From the NCBI GenBank assembly GCA_021295675.1, contig JAGWBY010000079.1, positions 1 to 17,762 of the forward strand: DNA of 17,762 nt, in the 5' to 3' direction. Below are positions 7,479 through 17,056 of this stretch, in pieces. The notes under the pieces are model-generated. The model did no database searches. It saw only the letters and a program-made list of their open reading frames with translations, and was not told the DNA's origin. Numbering within the stretch: position 1 is the stretch's first letter; the number at the start of each line of letters is the position of its first letter. The position numbers were made by a program, and so were the translations under genes. Origin of the DNA: Candidatus Latescibacterota bacterium (GTDB lineage: Bacteria; Latescibacterota; UBA2968; UBA8231).

Positions 7479-8918
7479 ATGCGCACGGCGATTCTTCGAT
7501 TAGGAATCCTCCTAGCACTATCACTTGCAACTTCTGCGGCGACAGCGCAGACCGAACTCTTCTTCGCCACCGGCGTCGATAGCACCGGCTGGGCACAGGC
7601 GCAAAGCAATGCCGACGGCCACGTGCTGATCGAATCGCCGCAGTATCCGCGCGGGCTGTGGCTACACTTGGCCGATGAAGCGGGGGACGCGCTGGCCGGC
7701 ATTCAGGTCGAATACCAAGGTCGGCCCGACAGCTTAGTGGCGATTCGCTGTGTTGATTCGGTCGGAAGGGTGCGGGAGACGCTGGTCTGGACTCGACCCG
7801 AGGGCGACCCCTTGTTTCTAACACTGAAGCCAAGAGAAACCGCTGACCTGCCAGCGGGGCTCGTCCCCATTGACTGGCAGATTGATCCAACAGCCGTATC
7901 TCTAGAGCCAGTCGTGGAAACCCAGTTGGAAAGCTGGGAGGCAATAGAGGCATTTCTGCGGGCACATTGGCAAGGCCAAGCGGGGCGAGTCGCTGTGCAA
8001 TTTAATGGCAGTACTAGTACCTCCTTAGCGGTTAAGCTAGATCACCTAAAGGTCATAGAGACGTTGGTGGTGCACCTGCAACAGACGCAGCAGCTAGCAG
8101 CAGTCGCGCTCGGAGAAACCACCACTCTGTACCTACAGATATTTGAGGGGGGCTTTGCTCTACAGGGAGGAGTGATCCTCTATATCCCTTTATTTTTTGA
8201 GGACTTGGAGCTAGAGAGATCGGTGCGGATGGCTCTGGGCCGACCACAAGGCCCTATCACCCGGTATGACGTCGCTTTCCTAACCTCCCTCCGGGCTGGC
8301 GGCTATCGTTTCCATCCCAGCTTGGCGGAATTCAAGTATTTTGTAGCACTACAATTGTTACAACTGGGTCACAACCAACTTGTCGATCTAACCCCACTGG
8401 CCCACCTGACCAATCTGACCGACCTTCATCTAGGCTCGAACCAACTTGTCGATCTAACCCCACTGGCTCACCTAACCAATCTGACTAAGCTGGATCTGAG
8501 CTACAACCAGATTGCCGATCTAACCCCACTGGCTTCCTTAACCAACTTGTGGTGGCTGGAGCTGCACCACAACCAGATTGCCGATGTGACCCCACTGGCC
8601 CACCTAACCAACCTGATCGAGCTAGATCTAGGCGGCAACCATGTCGATCTAACCTCGCTAGCCGGCTTGAATAATCTGCAAACGCTGGTACTGTGGGGCA
8701 ATCAGATTACCGATCTGACCCTGCTATCCCACTTGAATAACCTGACTGAGCTTTATCTGGGCGGCAACCAGATTGAGGACTTGAGTCCCTTGGTTGCTAA
8801 TCCCGGCCTAAGTGAAGGCGATGTAGTGGACTTGAGAGGCAATCCCCTCAGGGATAAAGCTCTTACCGAACAGATCCCCGCTCTACGAGCACGAGGCGTC
8901 GAAGTCATCTACTACTAA
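7479..8918 (+). CDS. Secreted leucine-rich-repeat protein (internalin-like repeats)
   Basis: 479 residues. The N-terminus (RTAILRLGILLALSLATSAATAQ) is a classical signal peptide with probable cleavage after ATAQ, so the protein is exported. Residues about 25-240 are not recognised. About 245-285 (LELERSVRMALGRPQGPITR) matches the cap that precedes LRRs in many bacterial repeat proteins. From about 291 there are six 21-22-residue repeats of the form L-x2-L-x-L-x2-N-Q-[IL]-x-D-[LV]-T-P-L, plus a degenerate seventh ending LRGNPL. Such solenoids usually bind protein or carbohydrate; the ligand is unknown. There is no anchor or sorting domain after the repeats. ATG 7479 has AAAGGA (7465-7470) eight bases upstream. 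The vWA protein gene follows after 40 bases, probably on the same transcript. Confidence 0.9.
   Translation: MRTAILRLGILLALSLATSAATAQTELFFATGVDSTGWAQAQSNADGHVLIESPQYPRGLWLHLADEAGDALAGIQVEYQGRPDSLVAIRCVDSVGRVRETLVWTRPEGDPLFLTLKPRETADLPAGLVPIDWQIDPTAVSLEPVVETQLESWEAIEAFLRAHWQGQAGRVAVQFNGSTSTSLAVKLDHLKVIETLVVHLQQTQQLAAVALGETTTLYLQIFEGGFALQGGVILYIPLFFEDLELERSVRMALGRPQGPITRYDVAFLTSLRAGGYRFHPSLAEFKYFVALQLLQLGHNQLVDLTPLAHLTNLTDLHLGSNQLVDLTPLAHLTNLTKLDLSYNQIADLTPLASLTNLWWLELHHNQIADVTPLAHLTNLIELDLGGNHVDLTSLAGLNNLQTLVLWGNQITDLTLLSHLNNLTELYLGGNQIEDLSPLVANPGLSEGDVVDLRGNPLRDKALTEQIPALRARGVEVIYY
8349..8807 (+). repeat. Tandem 66-bp LRR-coding repeats
   Basis: Units begin at about 8349, 8415, 8481, 8547, 8613, 8676 and 8742, each coding for one leucine-rich repeat. 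The first two are nearly identical at the DNA level (for example AACTTGTCGATCTAACCCCA in both), indicating recent duplication. The fifth is 63 bp, one codon shorter, with GNHVDLT where others have NQIADLT. The array is a likely place for unit gain or loss. Confidence 0.85.
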
Positions 8919-8958
8919 CCCGCCCCTATCCGTCCCTCTTCACCGAAAGGCCCCCGCC

Positions 8959-11268
8959 ATGAAAACCCAACTCACCCTCCTCCTCGCCCTGCTGGCCCCC
9001 CTCCCCGCCCTCAGCATCGGCTACGTGTACACCGGCGTGGGCGACGACGGCCGCCAGCATCTCGAACTGACCTCGGTCACCGTGGATGTGCAAATCGACG
9101 AACGCATTGCCCGCACGCGCACCGACCAAATTTTCACCAACCACGCCGAATGGGAGGTGGAAGGCATCTACGAATTCACCCTGCCCGAAGGGGCCATCAT
9201 CACCGATTTGGTGCTGTGGATCGGCGACAAGCGAATACAGGGGGAGGTCCTCGAGAAAGAAGAGGCGCGCCGCACGTACGACGATATTGTGAGCCAACGC
9301 ATCGACCCAGCCCTGATCGAGCAGGTGACCCCCAACCAATTTCGCCTGAGCATCTTCCCCTTTCCGGCCCAGGGCAGTCGCCGCGTCGAATTCGAGTACA
9401 TGCAGCTCCTCGAATCCCGCAGTGGCCGCCTCGACTACTCCTTCCCACTCGCCCCCGAAACCGACCAGCCCCTGCAAATGGAACTGTTCGTGTTGCGGGC
9501 ACAGGTGCGCAGTCAGCACGCCTTTGAAGTGACGACCTCGGGATTGCCGCGGCTCACCGAGGTAGATCGGCCCGACGCGCACCGCGCCAACATCTTCTTC
9601 GGCGACGAGAAGGTAAAGCCCCGCGAGGACTTCACCTTGACCATCCGCCAGACTGACGACCAGCCCAAGCCGACCGTACTCAGCTTTGCGCCGCAGGCAA
9701 ACGACGACCTAGGCTACTACGCCCTGTGGCTGCCGCCCCTACCCGAGTTGACCCAAGGCGATCCGCTGCCGCGCAGCCTGACCTTTGTCATCGACATTTC
9801 GTCGAGTATGCAGCAGGGCAAGCTCCAAGCCGTCAAAGGTGCGCTTACCGCAGCCATTGACGCGCTAGACGCAGCCGATTTGTTCAACATTGTCGTCTTC
9901 ACCCACCGGGCCGACTCCTTTGCCGCAGCCCCAGTACCCGCCGATCCAGCCAACAAGAGGGCAGCCACCGCCTTCATTAACCAGCAAGACGCGCTCGGCG
10001 TGAGCAATTTTGAGGCGGGATTGGGCCGCGCCATGCAGCAGGCCTTTCCCGCCAACCGGGTCAATCACGTCATCTTCCTCACCGACGGCCTGCCCACCCT
10101 CGGCGAAGTCGAGCTAGAGCCTTTGAGCGAGTTGATCGGCCAGTGGTCCGCTGGCCAAGCGCGCCTTTTCACCATCGGCGTGGGGCAGGACGTGGACCAA
10201 GGTTTTTTGACCGGCTTGGCCGAAGAACACCGCGGCGAGGCGTACTTCCTCGCGGACGAAGGCGATATCGAAGCGGCGCTCCAGGAGCTGTTTGAGTCCT
10301 TCACCTTTCCCATCTTGCTGCTCGACGAGTTGAGCTTCGACCAAGTGGAAATCCACGACATCCACCCGCGCGGGCTGGAGACCCTCGCCGCTGGTCGCGA
10401 ACTGTTCCAAGTGGGCCGCTACCGGGGCGGCGGGATATTCACCTTGAGCTTGATCGGCCATGTGGGGGAAGAGAACGTGAGTGTGGATTTCCCGCTGGAG
10501 TTCACCCAAACCGATGTCTCGGGCAGCTTGATCCCCCGGCTGTGGGCTTATCAGAAGATCCAAGCCCTCGAAGAGCAGATCGCCCGCTTTGGCGAGCAAC
10601 AGGAACTGCTCGACGACATCCTAACGCTCGGCTTAGAATATCGGCTAGTGACGCGGCGCACCTCGCTGTTTGCCCCGGACGACGGCGTCGAAGTCAATCC
10701 CGAGCCGCGCGATGGTGAGTTGGCGTTCGACGACTTCGACGACGCCTCTAGCACTACAGACATCAACGACGCCCGCCCGACGACCCACTGGTTGGGCCGC
10801 GACTTCGTGCTCCAAGACGAAGTGTGGATTGATACGGCGTACCAGCCGGGCATGCCCAAGGAGCTGTACGAAGGCCGCACCTATCAACCCGCCGAGCTAG
10901 CCCACTTTGCTCGGTTAGGCCAAGCCATGCTCGTGGTGGTGGAAGAGCGGGCCTACGAGATCTCCGCAAACGCCCAAGGCAGTCAGCCAGTACTCCTACA
11001 AAACGCCCCCAACCCCTTCAATGCCTCCACGGTAATCTCCTTCTTGATACCGTTCCGTCTGGCCAACGAGGCGACTCGCCTGAGCATCTATAACTTGACG
11101 GGCCAGCTCGTGCGCGTGCTGCAGTCCGATGCACAGCAGGCCGGCGAGCACAGCCTGAGTTGGGACGGCCGCGACGATTACGGCCGCGAAGTGGCTAGCG
11201 GGGTGTACATCTATCGGCTCGATGTGGGCGAATGGGCCGTGCATCGGCGCATGTTGCTGCTGCGCTGA
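8959..11268 (+). CDS. Secreted VIT and von Willebrand factor A domain protein with FlgD-like C-terminal sorting domain
   Basis: 769 residues. A signal peptide (KTQLTLLLALLAPLPALS) is followed by a VIT domain (about 20-150; typical EGIYEFTLPEGA and EKEEARRTYD). A vWA domain (about 272-455) has a complete MIDAS start DISSS (D279, S281, S283) and LTDGLPTLG (D376), so metal-dependent ligand binding is plausible. A linker with acidic runs leads to a C-terminal domain from about 680. This has NAPNPFNASTVISF, IYNLTGQLVRVL and SGVYIYRL, the FlgD-like/Por-T9SS type used in the FCB group for export and surface attachment. The overall plan resembles inter-alpha-trypsin-inhibitor heavy-chain-like bacterial proteins. 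The start ATG 8959 has GAAAGG (8943-8948) upstream. It shares a transcription unit with the LRR gene, and the pair probably acts at the cell envelope. Partner and substrate are unknown. Confidence 0.92.
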   Translation: MKTQLTLLLALLAPLPALSIGYVYTGVGDDGRQHLELTSVTVDVQIDERIARTRTDQIFTNHAEWEVEGIYEFTLPEGAIITDLVLWIGDKRIQGEVLEKEEARRTYDDIVSQRIDPALIEQVTPNQFRLSIFPFPAQGSRRVEFEYMQLLESRSGRLDYSFPLAPETDQPLQMELFVLRAQVRSQHAFEVTTSGLPRLTEVDRPDAHRANIFFGDEKVKPREDFTLTIRQTDDQPKPTVLSFAPQANDDLGYYALWLPPLPELTQGDPLPRSLTFVIDISSSMQQGKLQAVKGALTAAIDALDAADLFNIVVFTHRADSFAAAPVPADPANKRAATAFINQQDALGVSNFEAGLGRAMQQAFPANRVNHVIFLTDGLPTLGEVELEPLSELIGQWSAGQARLFTIGVGQDVDQGFLTGLAEEHRGEAYFLADEGDIEAALQELFESFTFPILLLDELSFDQVEIHDIHPRGLETLAAGRELFQVGRYRGGGIFTLSLIGHVGEENVSVDFPLEFTQTDVSGSLIPRLWAYQKIQALEEQIARFGEQQELLDDILTLGLEYRLVTRRTSLFAPDDGVEVNPEPRDGELAFDDFDDASSTTDINDARPTTHWLGRDFVLQDEVWIDTAYQPGMPKELYEGRTYQPAELAHFARLGQAMLVVVEERAYEISANAQGSQPVLLQNAPNPFNASTVISFLIPFRLANEATRLSIYNLTGQLVRVLQSDAQQAGEHSLSWDGRDDYGREVASGVYIYRLDVGEWAVHRRMLLLR

Positions 11269-11283
11269 GAGTCGCTAAAACGA

Positions 11284-11320
11284 CAACGCGCCCGATGTTT
11301 ACGAGACATCGGGCGCGTTG
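11284..11320. terminator. Strong hairpin between convergent genes, likely bidirectional terminator
   Basis: A perfect 15-bp inverted repeat (CAACGCGCCCGATGT at 11284-11298 and ACATCGGGCGCGTTG at 11306-11320) with a 7-base loop, 15 bases after the vWA gene stop and 29 before the end of the toxin gene on the other strand. There is no T-run on either side, so it is not a textbook rho-independent terminator. Its position and stability make transcription stop or 3'-end protection the likely role. Confidence 0.75.
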
Positions 11321-11349
11321 CTGAATTCTCCCCTTTGCAACCTCGAAGT

Positions 11350-11727
11350 TCAGGCGTCGATATAGGGAATGCCGTACTGTTTGAGGCGTGCGTCCCGCGT
11401 TACCAAGATCAAATTCTCCAATTTCGCCTGCGCCGCTTGTATGCGATCAAAAGGATCCTGATGGATCGAAGGCAAGGAGACCGCGGCCAAGGCGTGCGCC
11501 AGAGTGATGGGCAGTGGCTGAAAGCGCTCTTCCTCTAAGACTTCTTCCAAGTTGTCCGGTGCTTTCAGACGGCCCAACGCCTTCTTGATGGCTATTTCCC
11601 AAGCGACTGCCGCGCTGATGAAAACCGCATTCTGGCCTTGGCTGATGGCACCCCGGGCAGCTGGAGCAAGAAGGGTGGGGTCGTCGAGCCACCACAATAG
11701 CGCGTGGGTGTCTAGGAGAAGATTCAC
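11350..11727 (-). CDS. PIN-domain toxin (VapC-like ribonuclease)
   Basis: 125 residues of a type II toxin, expected to be a Mg-dependent endoribonuclease. It begins VNLLLDTHALLWWLDD. The acidic residues of the PIN active site are visible at D6, E44, D94 (PFDRIQAAQA) and D112 (LVTRDARL). The start is GTG 11727, which shares its bases with the TGA of the antitoxin (GTGA overlap, four bases). A longer reading from 11808 would run back through the antitoxin and adds nothing family-like. The LLLDTHALLWWL form is that of the PIN subgroup commonly paired with Phd/YefM-type antitoxins. The coding frame is complete, so the toxin is probably functional if the antitoxin is. Confidence 0.9.
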   Translation of the reverse strand: MNLLLDTHALLWWLDDPTLLAPAARGAISQGQNAVFISAAVAWEIAIKKALGRLKAPDNLEEVLEEERFQPLPITLAHALAAVSLPSIHQDPFDRIQAAQAKLENLILVTRDARLKQYGIPYIDA

Positions 11728-11963
11728 GGTTGTTCGCCCGCAAAGGCCGTAGCTATTTCTGCGGGCAATTCGTCGAAATCGTCCTCCATTGCAACTTGGC
11801 CACGCCACTGTCCTCCCTGACGGGACTGAACGGGGCGCTCGTACGGAACGAGTTTGGCCACCGGCTTGCCAGCCCGAGCGATGACAATCTCCTCTCCTTG
11901 GAGCACCCGTTCGACCAGTTTGGAAAGCTGTGTTTTAGCTTGGTGGATATTGGTGATATGCAT
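11724..11963 (-). CDS. Phd/YefM-type antitoxin
   Basis: 79 residues. The N-terminal DNA-binding part reads NIHQAKTQLSKLVERVLQGE and VIARAGKPVAKLVPYE, the hallmark of the Phd/YefM family. The C-terminal tail (GQWRGQVAMEDDFDELPAE) is the usual toxin-wrapping, acidic segment, including the common G-x-M-x-x-D-F-D-E/L-P pattern. It is expected to neutralise the PIN protein encoded next and to repress its own promoter. ATG 11963 has AAAGGAG eight to nine bases upstream. A perfect palindrome directly before that ribosome site is a candidate operator. It is translationally coupled to the toxin by the GTGA overlap. Confidence 0.9.
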   Translation of the reverse strand: MHITNIHQAKTQLSKLVERVLQGEEIVIARAGKPVAKLVPYERPVQSRQGGQWRGQVAMEDDFDELPAEIATAFAGEQP

Positions 11964-11980
11964 GGCTTCGTCTCCTTTAT

Positions 11981-11994
11981 AGCTTAGCTAAGCT
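11981..11994. promoter_or_regulatory. Perfect 14-bp palindrome before the antitoxin gene, candidate operator
   Basis: AGCTTAGCTAAGCT is its own reverse complement. It lies just upstream of the antitoxin ribosome site, and two TTGACA hexamers (minus strand, 12008-12003 and 12018-12013) lie immediately upstream of it. Phd-type antitoxins bind short palindromes overlapping their promoter, so autoregulation is inferred. I cannot define the -10 with confidence. Confidence 0.55.
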
Positions 11995-12108
11995 TAGTTC
12001 ATTGTCAAAAGATGTCAAACAGCTTCTCAATGAAAGGAGCCTCTTCATGCAACTCTATTCGAGCGGAAATTCTCTTGCTAGTGTGGAAGGGGCGAGTTCG
12101 GCGGTAGG

Positions 12109-12858
12109 CTAGTGCTCTTTAATGCTGCCCACCTGGATCTCGATGTCCTCGCGGTTAGCCACTCGCTCTAGCCGCCCATCGCGGATCCAGGCCATGCGAT
12201 CGGCTGCCGTGAGCATTTTGTCGTCGTGGGTCACGGTAATGATCGTCGTCCCCATCTCCTGTTGCAGGCTTTTCATGTAGTCGATGATCTCTTGCCCGGT
12301 GTTGCTGTCGAGGTTGCCGGTCGGCTCGTCGGCGAGGATGATGCGCGGCTTGTTGACAAAGGCGCGAGCAATGGCGACGCGCTGCTGTTGACCGCCCGAC
12401 AGCTCGGAGGGGATGTGATGCGCCCGATCGCCTAGACCGACGATCTTCAAACACTCCATGGCCCGCCTCTCGCCCTCGGCCGTGGTCATGCCAGCAAACA
12501 CGGTGGGCAGCGACACGTTCATCAGCGCGCTCATCACCGGCAAGAGATTGTAGGTCTGGAAAATGTACCCCAGCTCAAAGCAGCGCACCGCCGCTAGCTG
12601 CTGCGCGTTGAGCGAGGCCAGATTGACGCCCTCAATGAGCACCTCGCCGCCAGTGGGCGTCTGCAGAGCACCGATCATGTTAAAAAGCGTACTCTTCCCC
12701 GACCCAGAAGGCCCCATAATGGCGAAAAACTCGTTTTCGTACACCTGGACGGTCAAACCGCGCAGTGCGTGGACATGGGTCGATTCGTCGCGGTTCTTGG
12801 CATTGTAAACCATCTGGACGTCTCGAACGTCGACGATCACATCGTGGCCATTGGACAT
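12109..12858 (-). CDS. ABC transporter ATP-binding protein, LolD/MacB (FtsE-like) type
   Basis: 249-residue cytoplasmic ATPase. Walker [10 protein letters not shown] (49-57), Q-loop Q101 in [11 protein letters not shown], signature LSGGQQQ (153-159), Walker B IILADEP (173-179) with the following TGNLDS, and switch histidine H211 in VTHDD. The NLLP and DEPTGNLDS blocks are those of the group working with MacB/LolCE/FtsX-type permeases in lipoprotein release, efflux or envelope stress. A family-atypical insertion [12 protein letters not shown] precedes the conserved ALRG. ATG 12858 has AGGAG seven bases upstream. No permease lies in the window on either side, so the partner must be elsewhere or beyond the toxin-antitoxin pair. 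It follows uvrB by 91 bases and has its own promoter candidate. Confidence 0.92.
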   Translation of the reverse strand: MSNGHDVIVDVRDVQMVYNAKNRDESTHVHALRGLTVQVYENEFFAIMGPSGSGKSTLFNMIGALQTPTGGEVLIEGVNLASLNAQQLAAVRCFELGYIFQTYNLLPVMSALMNVSLPTVFAGMTTAEGERRAMECLKIVGLGDRAHHIPSELSGGQQQRVAIARAFVNKPRIILADEPTGNLDSNTGQEIIDYMKSLQQEMGTTIITVTHDDKMLTAADRMAWIRDGRLERVANREDIEIQVGSIKEH

Positions 12859-12903
12859 AATGTACTCCTAAAAAATTTGATATTGTTGCTCCAAGACTGG
12901 ATC

Positions 12904-12932
12904 AATGTAAAATGGACGACGCCGTAGGTCAA
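12904..12932 (-). promoter_or_regulatory. Candidate promoter for the ABC ATPase gene
   Basis: On the minus strand, TTGACC (12932-12927), a 17-bp spacer and TACATT (12909-12904, 4 of 6 to consensus), about 45 bp before the ATG at 12858. It lies in the short gap after the uvrB stop and would allow expression independent of uvrB. Confidence 0.4.
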
Positions 12933-12949
12933 ATTTGGCGGCGCGCCTT

Positions 12950-14891
12950 TCAACTCACTTGCTGCTCCTTGATCCGCGTGATTTCATCGCGCAGATGCGC
13001 GGCCTTCTCGAACTGCAAATTGGCCGCTGCGGCCTTCATCTGCTGCTCCAAGTCGGTGAGCAGTTCCTCTTGGTCTTCTACTTCTTGGTAGTTGATCGTC
13101 GGCTCGGCGGCCAATTCGGGCGCAACGCCGCGCACGCTTTCGAGTACTGAGGTCGCCTGAATGATCTCTTCCCGGCTGCGGTATATGGTCTCCGGCACAA
13201 TGGCGTGCTCGGCGTTGTACGCCTCCTGTTTGTGGCGGCGGCGATAGGTCTCGTCACGCGGTCGGCGTAGAAAATCACCATGCCGGCGGCATTGCGGGCC
13301 GCGCGGCCAACTGTTTGGATCAGTGCGACCTCCGAGCGCAGGAAGCCCTCCTTGCTGGCGTCGAGCACGGCCACTAGCGAGACCTCGGGCAAATCCAAGC
13401 CTTCGCGCAGCAGGTTGATCCCCACCAGCACGTCAAACTCCCCTAAGCGCAAATCGCGGAGGATCTCGACGCGGTCCAACGTCTCAATATCCGAATGCAA
13501 ATAGCGCACTCGGATGTCGAGCTGTTCAAAGTAGTCGGCGAGGTTTTCGGCCATGCGCTTGGTCATAGTCGTGACCAAGACCCGCTCGCGCCTTTCCGCC
13601 CGCAATCTTATCTCCTCGACGAGGTCATCGATCTGCCCCTCTTGCGGCCGCACCTCAATGGATGGATCGATCAATCCCGTCGGCCGGATCACCTGCTCGA
13701 CCACCACACCGCCCGCCTGCTTCAGCTCGTACTCCGCCGGAGTCGCCGACACGAAGACCGTCCATCCCATCCGCTCCTCAAATTCCTTGAAGACCAGCGG
13801 CCGATTGTCGTAGGCCGACGGCAGGCGAAAGCCGTGCTCGACCAAAGTCTCCTTGCGCGAGCGGTCGCCGCGAAACATGCCGCGGATCTGCGGCACGGTC
13901 ACGTGCGATTCGTCGATAAAAAGCAGGTAATCCTCGGGGAAGTAATCGAGCAACACATACGGCGCAGAACCCGGCTGGCGGCCGTCCATATAGCGCGAGT
14001 AATTCTCGATCCCCGGACAGAAGCCGACCTCGCGGATCAGCTCTATGTCGTACTTGGTGCGCGTCTCTAAGCGATGCGCCTCCACCAGCTTATTTTCGGT
14101 GCGCAGATCGAGGAGGTGATGCTCCAGCTCGACGAGGATTTGCTCACAGGCTTGCTCCGTCTTCTCCTCGTCGGTCACGTAGGCTTTGGCCGGGAAGAGG
14201 CTGACGTGTTCGCGCGGCTCCAACACCTCGCCGGTGAGCGCGTCGATCACATCTCAATGCGCACTGCGCGCTCTTCCGACCCAGGCACGATCTCGACGAT
14301 ATCGCCCCGCACCCGAAAGCAGCCGCGTTGCAGCTCGAAATCATTGCGGGTGTAGTAGATGTCTATCAAGGCGCGCAAAATATCGTCGCGCTCGATCTGC
14401 TCACCCCGCCGCAGAGAGATCTTCTGCTCGTCGTATTCGCGGGGCGAGCCAATGCCGTAAATGCACGAGACCGTGGCGACGACGATCACATCGCGGCGCT
14501 GCAACAGCGAGGTGATGGCCTTGAGCCGCAAACGGTCGATCTCCTCGTTGCGCTCGACCTCCTTCTCGATATACGTGTCCGTGCTCGGCTTGTAGGCTTC
14601 GGGCTGATAGTAGTCGTAGTAGCTGACGAAATACTCGACTGCATTGTCGGGGAAATATCCCTTGAGTTCGCCGTAGAGCTGGGCGGCCAGCGTCTTGTTG
14701 TGGGAAATGACCAAGGCCGGCATCTGCAACTCCTCGACGACATTGGCCATGGTGAAGGTTTTGCCACTGCCGGTCACGCCCAACAGCGTCTGTTGAGCGT
14801 GCTGCTGCCGCACGCCCTCGACCAACTCGGCGATGGCTTGAGGCTGATCGCCAGCGGGCGAGTAATCGGACACCAGTTTAAACTGATCCAT
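12950..14891 (-). CDS. uvrB: Excinuclease ABC subunit UvrB, broken by two frame-changing losses
   Basis: Nucleotide excision repair helicase-like subunit that loads on damaged DNA with UvrA and recruits UvrC. Three pieces: 14891 down to 14250 ([19 protein letters not shown], Walker [11 protein letters not shown], the beta-hairpin [10 protein letters not shown]), 14248 down to 13255 ([15 protein letters not shown] start, [64 protein letters not shown]) and 13252 down to 12950 ([13 protein letters not shown] then a C-terminal UVR motif [13 protein letters not shown]). About 28 nt (FGDEIERI region) and about 25 nt (DSMRAAI region) are missing. Restoring both gives 664 codons, a normal UvrB. ATG 14891 has AAGGAG (14902-14897) five bases upstream and a good promoter. 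As it stands the sequence cannot be translated into full UvrB. Confidence 0.93.
13253..13254 (-). other. uvrB: C-terminal break in uvrB (about 25 nt absent)
   Basis: Helicase motif VI and FYADRV are followed in another frame by [13 protein letters not shown]. UvrB proteins have T plus about eight residues (DSMRAAID-like) between these blocks, 27 nt; two bases (AC on the minus strand) remain. Hence about 25 nt are lost. Confidence 0.75.
14245..14249 (-). other. uvrB: N-terminal break in uvrB (about 28 nt absent)
   Basis: The first frame ends EERAVRIEM then TGA formed by the junction. The next frame resumes [15 protein letters not shown]. Bacillus subtilis UvrB has eleven residues (FGDEIERIREV) between the equivalents of M and DALTGE; five bases are present instead of 33, so about 28 nt are missing. 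Confidence 0.7.
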
Positions 14892-14911
14892 ACATTCTCC
14901 TTGTAGCGGCC

Positions 14912-14940
14912 AATCTAGCCGGATGGCAGCACCCTGTCAA
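14912..14940 (-). promoter_or_regulatory. Probable uvrB promoter
   Basis: On the minus strand, a perfect -35 TTGACA (14940-14935), a 17-bp spacer and TAGATT (14917-14912, 4 of 6). The expected start is near 14905, about 14 bp before the ATG, and the ribosome site AAGGAG falls in this short leader. No LexA-type box is visible, so SOS control is not supported. Confidence 0.6.
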
Positions 14941-15174
14941 TGTGCCGCGTTCATATTAATGACACGATAGCACGGATTGCTGCCATCCTGTCGCCATAAT
15001 CTATTTTATAAATTACCCGTTTTTTGCCGTATTCTCTTGGAAAACAGTATGTTATTTATATTCAGTAAATTGCGGCATGTATCTTGCTTTATTTATTTGG
15101 GCGTCGCAGCCAGAAATAATCCGGCCATGTGCGCCTTAACACATCATTCCAATCCAAACCTTGGAGAAAAAACA
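14941..15174. other. AT-rich divergent spacer between uvrB and dnaK
   Basis: No gene is supported here, although the dnaK frame stays open upstream. The stretch about 14998-15120 is clearly more AT-rich than the rest of the window, with runs such as TATTTTATAAATT and TTTATTTATTT, and should contain the dnaK promoter. I found no CIRCE inverted repeat (TTAGCACTC-N9-GAGTGCTAA) and no clear sigma-32 site. A weak option is TTGCCG-N18-TATGTT at about 15026-15055. A ribosome site GGAG (15163-15166) precedes dnaK. Confidence 0.5.
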
Positions 15175-17051
<1,877 letters not shown>

Positions 17052-17056
17052 GGACA

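Noticed and set aside
8349..8807. Repeat array considered as CRISPR
   Set aside because: Units are coding leucine-rich repeats in one intact frame, contiguous with no spacers, and there are no cas genes.
8926..10880. Long minus-strand open frames across the vWA gene
   Set aside because: They show no domain or family pattern and mirror the GC-rich codon structure of the plus-strand gene, which has clear domains.
14941..15174. CIRCE element or LexA box in the uvrB-dnaK spacer
   Set aside because: No TTAGCACTC-type inverted repeat and no CTG-N10-CAG type box could be found on either strand.
14977..15174. Upstream in-frame extension of dnaK
   Set aside because: It codes for no DnaK-like residues; ATG 15175 has a ribosome site and gives the conserved [13 protein letters not shown] start.
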